Of a DNA stretch of 55,164 nucleotides, positions 26,132 to 34,350 are shown piece after piece. The stretch's first letter is position 1; each line of letters begins with the position of its first letter. The notes beneath the pieces were generated by a model, which was given only the letters and a program-made list of their open reading frames with translations, ran no database searches and had not been told where the DNA came from. Origin of the DNA: CAYWNK01 sp047639615 (lineage in GTDB: Bacteria > Planctomycetota > UBA1135 > GCA-002686595); the NCBI GenBank assembly GCA_047639615.1, contig JBLIOL010000001.1, positions 1-55,164 of the forward strand. The letters are read 5' to 3'. The translations under genes and the position numbers were made by a program.

Positions 26132-28569
26132 TGCTCGGCCTACTATCAGCAATGACTTCCTTGCAGGCACCCATGGCTTGGATCCAAGACTCCACCGCCC
26201 TGCGTATCGCCGCCGATGCCACCCGCGAGAGCTGGCGCTTCCTGGAAGCGCCGAAGCTTTGGATCGTGGTCATGTTGGTGCTGCCGATCACGGCCCTGGT
26301 GGCCTACCTGGCCTACCGGCGCGAGCCCCTCAGTCGCGGCCGGCGCTGGAGCCTCTCCAGCCTGCGCTTCCTGAGCCTCTTGGTCTTGCTCTTCGTGCTG
26401 GCGCGCCCCGTGCGCGTGCAGTCGCAGGAGCGCGTGGAAGGTGCCGAGGTGATGGTGCTGCTGGATAGCTCCGCCAGCATGAGTCGCAAGGACGCCTACC
26501 GCGGCAACGACGAAGCGCGCGCCGCCCTGCAGCTACTCAGCGGTCAAGACCCAGCCGACCAGAGCCGCATGGACCTGGCACTGACCGTGCTGGAGAAGCG
26601 CCTGCTGCCCTTGCTCGAAAGCAAGGCTTACACCCCGCGCATCTTCCGCTTCGACGATTCCCTTACGCCCCTACCGGACCTGGAAGATGTCAGCGCCCGC
26701 GGCCACGGCACGCACCTGGGCGACGGCCTAGCCCAGGGCCTCGCGTCCCAACGCGCGCGGCACCTGACCCACGTGGTGGTGATCAGCGACGGACGTTCGA
26801 ACGGCGGCACCCCCGCTCTGGATGCCGGCGCCGCCGCGCGCGCCGCCGGAGTCCCCGTACACACCATCGTGATCGGCGACACGCGCCCGGAACACAACGC
26901 GGTGCTCGAGCTATTGGACGCCCCTAGCAGTGTGCTCGAAGGCGATGAAGTCACGGTGATCGTACGCGTAACCGGACGCGGCATCACGAACCGCCCGCAG
27001 GCGCGCGTGGTGCTCGAAGAGTTGGACCCCAGCGGCCAAGCTCGGCCCCTGGCCGAGGAGTACGTGGAACTGCAAGCCGACGGCGAGCGCGTGGTGCTCG
27101 TCGCGCCTTCGGACCTAAACGCCTCCACCAACGAGAACGGTGAGCGCCGCTTCCGCGTGTCCGTGGAGGCGCTTCCGGAAGAGCACATGCTCGACGACAA
27201 CAGCGTCAGCCTGCGCGTCACGGTCACTCCCGAGCGCATTCGCGTGCTCTACATCGACGGCTATCCGCGCTACGAGTATCGCCAGCTGCACTACATGCTG
27301 AAGCGCGCCGACGAGCGCATCGCAGCGCAGATGTTCCTGATGTCGGCCACCCCGGACTTCCCCCAGGAAGTCACCCAAGGCCTGACACCTCTGAAGCGTG
27401 TGCCCACGGGCCGGCGCGAGCTGCTCGACAACTACGACGTGATCCTGTTGGGCGATGTGGACCCCTATCAGATCTCCGAGGACCCGGCCCAGGGCGAAGA
27501 GTTCGTGGCCAGCCTGTTCGAGTTCGTGGAACGCGGCGGCGGCCTCGGCATCATCGCCGGCGAGTACGACAACCCGGGCAAGCTAGCCGGTACGGAGTTC
27601 GCCAAGCTGCTGCCCGTGCGCCTGGACCCCACCGGCGCCCTGGCCTTCGACGTACCCACCGACGAAGCCACCTGGCCGCGCCTGGAGAATCCCGCCGCGC
27701 CCCACGAGATCATGCGCTTGCATCCCGACCTGGATGTGAACCGGCGCCTGTGGGAAGAGCGCGGTGGCCTGCAGGGCTTCCTCTGGTACTTCCCCACCCT
27801 GGGCGCCAAGCCCGGTGCACAGGTGCTCATGCGGCACCCCACGGCTTCGCTCTCGGGTGCCGAAGAGCGCGACCCCCTACTGGTGCTCGGCTACTACCCC
27901 GCCGGCCGCACCATGTTCCTCGCACACGACGAGACCTTCCGCTGGAAGTACCGTTTCGAGGAGCGCTATCACCAGCGCTTCTGGCGCAACGCGATCCGCT
28001 GGTTGGCCCTCGGCCGACTCAAGAGCGGCGACCGGCGCTACTCCCTCGAGCCCCTGCGGCGCACCTCCACCCTGGACGAACAGGTCACCTTGGAGGCACG
28101 CATCCTGGACGAGGACTATCAGCCCAGCCCGGACCCTACCCAGGAAGCCTGGTTGGAGCCCGATGGCGGCGAGCGCGAACCGGTGGAACTCCTGGCGGTG
28201 GAAGGCCGGCCGGGACTCTTCCGTGCCTCCTTCCAAGCCAGTAGGCCAGGCAGCTACCGCGCCTGGATCGAGGCCGGCGGCAAGCGCTTGACCACCACCG
28301 AGTACGAAGTGGTCTTGCCGAGCGCCGAGAACGCCGACCCGACCCCGGATCCCGAGAGCATGGCCGCCCTGGCCAGCCTGACCGGCGGCATCGCCGTCAG
28401 CGCCACGGACCTCACGGCTCTCGAAGAAGCCCTGCCCGGGGGCGAGGAACGCCGCGAACCGCTGACTTCCTCCTTGGAGGACGCCTGGGACCATTGGGGC
28501 GTGCTGTTGCTCGCTCTGGGCATTCTGTCCATCGAATGGATCCTCCGGAAGCGCTACGAGCTGGTCTAG
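26128..28569 (+). CDS. vWA / glutamine-amidotransferase-like membrane protein
   Basis: 813 residues from the ATG at 26128, which overlaps the preceding stop (ATGA); an in-frame ATG at 26041 lies inside the previous gene and is rejected. Membrane segments are at about 44-65 (LWIVVMLVLPITALVAYLA) and 78-95 (LRFLSLLVLLFVLARPV), and at the extreme C-terminus (VLLLALGILSIEWIL). A vWA domain has MIDAS VMVLLDSSASMSRKD and VVVISDGRSNGG. Further on, RVLYIDGYPRYEYRQL, YDVILLGDVDPYQIS and GGGLGIIAGEYDNPG match the GATase1-like module often attached to such proteins; no catalytic Cys is evident. A periplasmic mechanical or assembly partner of MoxR is a reasonable inference. Confidence 0.88.
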   Translation: MMLGLLSAMTSLQAPMAWIQDSTALRIAADATRESWRFLEAPKLWIVVMLVLPITALVAYLAYRREPLSRGRRWSLSSLRFLSLLVLLFVLARPVRVQSQERVEGAEVMVLLDSSASMSRKDAYRGNDEARAALQLLSGQDPADQSRMDLALTVLEKRLLPLLESKAYTPRIFRFDDSLTPLPDLEDVSARGHGTHLGDGLAQGLASQRARHLTHVVVISDGRSNGGTPALDAGAAARAAGVPVHTIVIGDTRPEHNAVLELLDAPSSVLEGDEVTVIVRVTGRGITNRPQARVVLEELDPSGQARPLAEEYVELQADGERVVLVAPSDLNASTNENGERRFRVSVEALPEEHMLDDNSVSLRVTVTPERIRVLYIDGYPRYEYRQLHYMLKRADERIAAQMFLMSATPDFPQEVTQGLTPLKRVPTGRRELLDNYDVILLGDVDPYQISEDPAQGEEFVASLFEFVERGGGLGIIAGEYDNPGKLAGTEFAKLLPVRLDPTGALAFDVPTDEATWPRLENPAAPHEIMRLHPDLDVNRRLWEERGGLQGFLWYFPTLGAKPGAQVLMRHPTASLSGAEERDPLLVLGYYPAGRTMFLAHDETFRWKYRFEERYHQRFWRNAIRWLALGRLKSGDRRYSLEPLRRTSTLDEQVTLEARILDEDYQPSPDPTQEAWLEPDGGEREPVELLAVEGRPGLFRASFQASRPGSYRAWIEAGGKRLTTTEYEVVLPSAENADPTPDPESMAALASLTGGIAVSATDLTALEEALPGGEERREPLTSSLEDAWDHWGVLLLALGILSIEWILRKRYELV

Positions 28570-28582
28570 CACCCCATAATTC

Positions 28583-31500
28583 ATGCGCATCGCCCGCCTC
28601 CTAACCCCTTTGACCCTCGGTCTGCTCTGCGCTAGCGCACGGGCGGTGGCAGCGCCTGTTACGCCCCAGGAGTTCCAGGCGGAGGAGGTCTTAGCCTTTC
28701 AGATCTACGACACCCAGGCTGCTCGTGCGATCCAGGAGGAAGCGCTTGAGCACTTCGAGGCGGGCCGCCTGCGCGAAGGCCTGGCACAGCTGCAGCTCCT
28801 GATCGAGAGTCACCGCGGCGCCGTGCTCGCGGCCGAGCACCCGCGCGCCGAGGGCGCGCCGCGCAAGTCCGTGGGCAAGGTGCACGCCGGAGCCAGCTAC
28901 TGGGCCTACAGCCAACTCTTCGATGTGACCGAAGAGGCCGCCGAGCTCTACCGCGAACGCTACGAAGGCCGCGCACAGAAAGCGCTCGAGCACGCCATCG
29001 CCCGCGGCGATGTGGCCGAGCTCGTCTCCCTCTCCACGCGCTGGCCTCTGACACGCGCCGCCGAGCGCGCTTGGTGGGCTATCGGCGACCTGGAGACCGA
29101 ATCCAGTCGCCCCGAAGAAGGACGCGTGGCCTGGAGTCGCGCCGTGGCCTTGGCCCTCGGCAATCCCAAGGCCGCACCGCGCGATGCGGGCGCTTGGATC
29201 GAAGCCCTGGCCTCCATTGAAGCGAGTGCCCCAGGCAGCGCGCGCTTGCCCGGCATCCAAACCCGCATCCGTCTGGTGCTCGAGCAACTGAGCACGATCG
29301 ATGAGGCCCCCAAGCCCGACCCGAGCGACCCGAGCGACACGAGCGCAGTCAGCAAGTGGGCCACGGCCCTAGGCGGCGCCGACGATCTGGGCCGCCCCTT
29401 CTCGGATCAGACCGAGTCATGGCCGCGGGGCTTCGAATTGCCCCTGCACCCTTTCCGCTCGGGGAACTACGCGCTCTATCCCGCACGCAGCGGCGACACG
29501 GTGTTCATCAACACCTCGCGCCAAGTGCTGGCCGTGGAAGCCTTCACCGGAGATGAAATCTGGGGCAGCTCCCCACGCGATCTGGGCTGGGAGACGAGGG
29601 CCTCCGTGAACTCAGAGTTCACCCGCGGCATCGACACCAAGTCCAACCTGCAAGCCCCCGCAGCGACACTCGACACCGTGGTCGCCGCCCTGCAGGTGCC
29701 CTTCCTGTTCATGTCCTCGGACAGCTTCAAGGATCTGGAGATCATCACCCCCATCCCGGAGCGCCGCTTGATGGCGTTCGATGCGAAGACAGGTGATGTG
29801 CTCTGGGCCAACATGCCGCCCGAGGACTGGGATGGCGAGAGCGGCGACTACGCTGCGCGCGTGAACGTGGTGGGCCCGCCGGTGATCATCGGCAATCGCG
29901 TACTGGTGCCGACCGCGCGCATGCGCGGCCGCATCGAATTCCACGTGGGCTGCTTCGACCTCGATACGGGCGCCACGCTCTGGTACACGCCACTGATTAC
30001 CGGTCAGCGCGAGCTCAACATGTTCGGCCGCGAAGAGGTCGAGTTCTGCGCACCGCCGGTGGTGATCGCGGGCGATCGCGTGGTGGTCCAAACCCAGCTG
30101 GGCACGGTGGCCTGCCTGGACCTCTTCACGGGCAACGTGCTCTGGCAGAGCCTCTACCCGCAGCTATCGATCACCGAGCCCAACTACTACCGCTCGGGCA
30201 GCATGGCCAGCGTCTGGCGCAACGCGCCCCCGGCCGTTACCGAACACACGGTGGTATCCACTCCGGTGGACTCGCGCTACCTGATGGGCTTCGACCTGGA
30301 GTCCGGATCGGTGCTCTGGCAGCTGGACTACAGCGGCCTGAGCGACGCCATGAACGCCGGCCGCTCGCGCAATCCTCTGCAATATCTGATCGGCGCCGAC
30401 GAGGAGCACGTAATCCTGGCCGGTCGGCGCGTCGCGAGCTTCCGCACAGCTACCGGCAGCTTGACCAACGCGCCGCCGACCATGCTGCACTGGAGCTGGC
30501 CCGCCGATGAACCCTTGTCTTCCAACCAGCCCCGAGCGGTGATGGACGAGGAGCGCATTTTCGTCCCGCGCGAGTCGACCCTGGTGGCCGTAGATCGCGC
30601 TACCGGACGACTGGAAACTGAGTTCGATTGGGAAGGCCACCGCGGCAACCTGATGCTCTCGGATGGACAGCTCTTCTCCCTCGGCCCGCGCCAGCTGTGG
30701 GGCTTCTTCGAGTGGGACGCCATGCTTACGCGGGCCAAGGCCAAGCTGGCAAAAGCCCCCACCGATGAGCGCACCATGGTGAGCTACGCGCGCCTGCTCA
30801 TGCAGCGCGGTGTCTCCGCCAGACGCAATGGCGGCAGCAATGAATTGCTCGCCTCCCTACGCTCCCTGAGGCAATCGCGCCAGGTGCTGGACACCTTCCT
30901 GGACGGCGCCAAACCCAGCTCCGAGGTTCAGAAGACGATCTACTCGGTGCTGCATGAACAAGCCACCAGCCAGCGCCTAGGCGCCGACGGCCGCGCGGCC
31001 CTGGGCTCCCTCAAGGAGGCGCTCACCCTGGCCACCACCTCGCGTCAACGCCTGGACACTCTGATGGTGACCCAAGCTCTACTTCGCGATCGCGACGAAC
31101 CCCGCCGGCGTTTGGTGCTGACTCAATTGGTGGACGACTTCGCCGCCATCGAGACCGTCTTCCAAATACTCGACCAAGGCTGGGTAGCTGGCGACGGCTC
31201 CTGGAAGGGCCGCCTCGAGCCGGCCGCGGTTTCCTTGGCCCAGGACAAGGACATCCCCATGACCCTGATGCCCATCGGGCTATGGGGTCTGATCGAACGT
31301 GCGGAGAGCCGCGGCATGGATCGTTCGGCTAGCGCCAAGGCCGCAACCTTCGCGGACCTGCACCGCATTCTGGCCGACTACCCGGACGAACCCTTCCGCG
31401 GCGACCTAGCCCTGACCTGGGCCTCCGAGCGCATCGGCGAGCACCTAACGGCGGGCAACGGCCTGGGCTACGAGCGCTTCTCCAAGGAGTCGGAGGAACT

Positions 31501-33217
31501 GCTAGCGGTCGCCACCCGCGATGCCGACCTGGACGCCCTGGCTCAAGTCACCGAGCTCTACCCCCACTCACCCGCGGCCGCGCGCGCCAACGACACGCGC
31601 ATCGAGATCTGCCTCGAGCGCGGCGACACCGCTCTGGTGGCGAGCATCGTGCTCGGCGAGCTAGGCGACGATTGGACCACCGACAAGGCGACCACGCGCC
31701 AGGTGAGCAACCTGGTTCGCCTGGCGGAAGTGGTCGGCGAGAGCGGCAACCTCGAGTTGCGTGCGGGCTTGGCGCAGCGCCTGGCGGAGTACCACGGCCA
31801 ACTGCGCGTGGACTCCCTGACCCTCGGCCAGCGCAGCGTCAAGCAGCTGGCTCAGACCTGGCAGGACGAACGCCACGCGATCGAGCTCAGTCCCCCGCCC
31901 GTGGTCTTCGGGCCCAACCCGCTATACACGGAGAGCCTCAAGGAGGGCTTGGAGTTCCTCGGCCACGTGCGCCCGCGGGATGACTCGCAGCGCACCTTCT
32001 CAATCTTCGTCGGGCGTCGTCAGCACAGCATCAGTCAGCACCTCTACGCCTTCCACAAGGACTCGAGCGAACCGATCTGGTCCGTCCGTAGCCTCGGCGC
32101 GGCCTACACAGGCCCCTATCCCCAACACATCCGGCCCAGCAATGGACTGGTACACGTGGCCGGCGTTGAGCGTCTGGCTACCTTGGATGCCACCGATGGC
32201 CGGGAGCTTTGGCGCTGGTCCTTGGATGGCAGCAGCAATATCAAACACATCCACACCAGTGGCGGCGTGGTCATCGCGGTCATCGAGCGCCCCAGGTCCC
32301 AGAACCGCACGGCTCGCACCATGGTGGCTTTGGATGCTGTTACGGGAGCGGAGCTCTGGCGCCTGGGCGGTATCGATGGATCCTTCAACCAGCGTCCTGT
32401 CGTCGGTGATGGCTACGTGGTGTTGCTGCCGCGCAACCAAGGCTCCGCCGAGACCGTCGACCTCTACACAGGTTGCCGCGTCTCGCGTTTCAACGTAGGG
32501 CGCATCCACACCTTCGACGCGCGCGCGGCCTGGATCGAAGAGGGTCAGTTGATCCTGCCCAGCTTCATCCGCGCACCGCGCCAACAGGAAAACCGCGTCC
32601 AGGGCTTCGAGCTCAGCACCGGCGAAGTCGCCTGGCAAGCAGAGATTCCCGCGGGCTACGAGATCCACCGCGTACTGCACCACGCCGGCAAGACGCTGCT
32701 ACAGCTCAACTCGGAGACCGAGGACGACGAGACGGCGCCCTCCCTCTTCCGCTTGAACGTGCGCCTGGGATCCTTGGATCAGAATCCCTTAGCGGAACTG
32801 TCCGCCGGCGCCGAATTCATCGGACTGGCTCGCTACGACGCCGCCGAATTGCAAAGCCCGGTGCTACTCGCCTTCGTGCGCGGCGCCAGTGGCGGTGATC
32901 GGCTGCAGGCTGTCGACGTGCGTTTCGGCCGGCGCTGGAACGTGCCCTTGCCTGAGGGCTTTCGCGCTACCTACGCCACGGACCTCCCCCATCCGGTCAG
33001 TTCCGAAAGCACCCTAGCCCTAGCCCTCTCGGGCGAGCCCAAGCCGCGCGGCTCCCGCAGCCAAATCGGCGTGCTGTTCTTCGACCGCAAGACCGGCCAG
33101 ACCACCGGCAAGTGGATGATCCCAACCGAATTCGTGCGACTGGGCGATCTCCAGCTGCATGGCCTCCATACGACTCTCCTCGTGAGCGGACTGCACAAGA
33201 CGGAGCTCCTCAAATGA
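28583..33217 (+). CDS. Giant secreted protein with two PQQ-like beta-propellers
   Basis: 1544 residues. A signal peptide (MRIARLLTPLTLGLLCASAR, ending near AVAAP) is followed by a helical region (30-240). A first propeller (about 290-720) has PQQ-type blades: VLAVEAFTGDEIWGS, LMAFDAKTGDVLWANMPP, CFDLDTGATLWYTPL, VACLDLFTGNVLWQSL, LMGFDLESGSVLWQLDY. A long helical, TPR-like linker (about 740-1100) precedes a second propeller (about 1120-1540) with LATLDATDGRELWRWSL, MVALDAVTGAELWRLGG and VQGFELSTGEVAWQAEI. No quinone-binding residues are recognisable, so it is more likely a BamB-like scaffold than a dehydrogenase. Its stop overlaps the next ATG, and the gene sits centrally in the MoxR operon. 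Confidence 0.88.
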   Translation: MRIARLLTPLTLGLLCASARAVAAPVTPQEFQAEEVLAFQIYDTQAARAIQEEALEHFEAGRLREGLAQLQLLIESHRGAVLAAEHPRAEGAPRKSVGKVHAGASYWAYSQLFDVTEEAAELYRERYEGRAQKALEHAIARGDVAELVSLSTRWPLTRAAERAWWAIGDLETESSRPEEGRVAWSRAVALALGNPKAAPRDAGAWIEALASIEASAPGSARLPGIQTRIRLVLEQLSTIDEAPKPDPSDPSDTSAVSKWATALGGADDLGRPFSDQTESWPRGFELPLHPFRSGNYALYPARSGDTVFINTSRQVLAVEAFTGDEIWGSSPRDLGWETRASVNSEFTRGIDTKSNLQAPAATLDTVVAALQVPFLFMSSDSFKDLEIITPIPERRLMAFDAKTGDVLWANMPPEDWDGESGDYAARVNVVGPPVIIGNRVLVPTARMRGRIEFHVGCFDLDTGATLWYTPLITGQRELNMFGREEVEFCAPPVVIAGDRVVVQTQLGTVACLDLFTGNVLWQSLYPQLSITEPNYYRSGSMASVWRNAPPAVTEHTVVSTPVDSRYLMGFDLESGSVLWQLDYSGLSDAMNAGRSRNPLQYLIGADEEHVILAGRRVASFRTATGSLTNAPPTMLHWSWPADEPLSSNQPRAVMDEERIFVPRESTLVAVDRATGRLETEFDWEGHRGNLMLSDGQLFSLGPRQLWGFFEWDAMLTRAKAKLAKAPTDERTMVSYARLLMQRGVSARRNGGSNELLASLRSLRQSRQVLDTFLDGAKPSSEVQKTIYSVLHEQATSQRLGADGRAALGSLKEALTLATTSRQRLDTLMVTQALLRDRDEPRRRLVLTQLVDDFAAIETVFQILDQGWVAGDGSWKGRLEPAAVSLAQDKDIPMTLMPIGLWGLIERAESRGMDRSASAKAATFADLHRILADYPDEPFRGDLALTWASERIGEHLTAGNGLGYERFSKESEELLAVATRDADLDALAQVTELYPHSPAAARANDTRIEICLERGDTALVASIVLGELGDDWTTDKATTRQVSNLVRLAEVVGESGNLELRAGLAQRLAEYHGQLRVDSLTLGQRSVKQLAQTWQDERHAIELSPPPVVFGPNPLYTESLKEGLEFLGHVRPRDDSQRTFSIFVGRRQHSISQHLYAFHKDSSEPIWSVRSLGAAYTGPYPQHIRPSNGLVHVAGVERLATLDATDGRELWRWSLDGSSNIKHIHTSGGVVIAVIERPRSQNRTARTMVALDAVTGAELWRLGGIDGSFNQRPVVGDGYVVLLPRNQGSAETVDLYTGCRVSRFNVGRIHTFDARAAWIEEGQLILPSFIRAPRQQENRVQGFELSTGEVAWQAEIPAGYEIHRVLHHAGKTLLQLNSETEDDETAPSLFRLNVRLGSLDQNPLAELSAGAEFIGLARYDAAELQSPVLLAFVRGASGGDRLQAVDVRFGRRWNVPLPEGFRATYATDLPHPVSSESTLALALSGEPKPRGSRSQIGVLFFDRKTGQTTGKWMIPTEFVRLGDLQLHGLHTTLLVSGLHKTELLK

Positions 33218-34350
33218 TCAAGACCCGAAGCCCTAAATTGGCCGTTAGCCTGGCCCTTGGCGCGCTGCTCTTGTGCGCGCCGCTGCAGGCCCAACGCACA
33301 CCTTCCTTGGATGAGCAACGTCCCCTGGTGGAGATCACCAAGGAACAGGAAGAGGCCGTCAAGCGTGGCCTGCGCTGGCTCGCCGACCACCAACAGGAGA
33401 ACGGATCCTGGTTGGCCGACGTGGGCTACAAGCTCAACGATAACTACCGCTGGACCGCCCAGGACAAGCCCCACGTGGGCGTGACAGCCTTGGCGGGCAT
33501 GGCCTTCCTGGCCGGCGGCCACCTACCGGGCCGTGGCGAGTACGCCAAGACCGTGGATCGCTGCCTGGATTTCGTGCTCTCCTGCGTGAACGACGACGGC
33601 TACATCACCTTCGCCGGCACGCGCATGTACAGCCATGCCTTCGCCACCCTCTTCCTGGCGGAGATCTACGGCATGACCCACCGCGAGGACGTGCGCGAGC
33701 GCCTGCAACGCGCCGTGGACTTCATCGTCAAGAGCCAGAACGACCAAGGCGGCTGGCGCTACGTGCCTTTGGCGCGGGCCTCCGACATGTCCATCGTGGT
33801 CTGCCAAGTATTGGCCCTGCGCGCCGCGCGCAACATCGGCATTCGCGTCTCGAAGACCACCATCGACCGCGCCATCGAGTACGTGGTCGACTCCGCAGTG
33901 ACCGAGGGCAGCCAGCGCAGCATGCGCGGCTATCGCTCGGACACGATCGGCACCTTTCACTACCAGCGGGACGACAAGTCACGCTCCAACTTCGCCCTGA
34001 CCGCAGCGGGCGTCACGGCCTTGCACGGTCTGGGCGTGTACTCCTCGGAGCTGATCGAGGCCGGCGTGCGCTCGCTCCAGCAAGGGGTAGACCGCTTCAA
34101 CCAGACCCGCGGTAACCAGGGGCACTACTTCTTCTGGTACGGCCACTACTACGGTGTGCAAGCCATGTACACCGTCGGCGGGCACCACTGGCAGCGCTAC
34201 TTCACCTCCCTGCGTAGCTTCCTGTTGAAGCTCCAGAAGTCCGATGGATCCTGGCCCAATCGCGAGGGTCCCGGCGTGGCCTTCGGCACAGCCATGGGCT
34301 GCCTAATCCTCGAGATTCCGTACAGCTACCTGCCCATTTTTCAGCGCTAA
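33214..34350 (+). CDS. Secreted prenyltransferase/squalene-oxidase-repeat protein (alpha-toroid) I
   Basis: 378 residues from the ATG at 33214, coupled to the preceding stop (ATGA). It has a signal peptide (LAVSLALGALLLCAPLQAQ). Repeats of the squalene-hopene-cyclase type follow: RGLRWLADHQQENGSWLADV, AVDFIVKSQNDQGGWRYVP, FALTAAGVTALHGLGVY and KLQKSDGSWPNREGPG, with the aromatic QxxxGxW pattern. The acidic DxDD motif of true cyclases is not seen and the protein is secreted. It is therefore probably a binding or structural alpha/alpha-toroid, perhaps recognising a lipid or a peptide. A second protein of this family closes the operon at 40472. Confidence 0.87.
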   Translation: MIKTRSPKLAVSLALGALLLCAPLQAQRTPSLDEQRPLVEITKEQEEAVKRGLRWLADHQQENGSWLADVGYKLNDNYRWTAQDKPHVGVTALAGMAFLAGGHLPGRGEYAKTVDRCLDFVLSCVNDDGYITFAGTRMYSHAFATLFLAEIYGMTHREDVRERLQRAVDFIVKSQNDQGGWRYVPLARASDMSIVVCQVLALRAARNIGIRVSKTTIDRAIEYVVDSAVTEGSQRSMRGYRSDTIGTFHYQRDDKSRSNFALTAAGVTALHGLGVYSSELIEAGVRSLQQGVDRFNQTRGNQGHYFFWYGHYYGVQAMYTVGGHHWQRYFTSLRSFLLKLQKSDGSWPNREGPGVAFGTAMGCLILEIPYSYLPIFQR

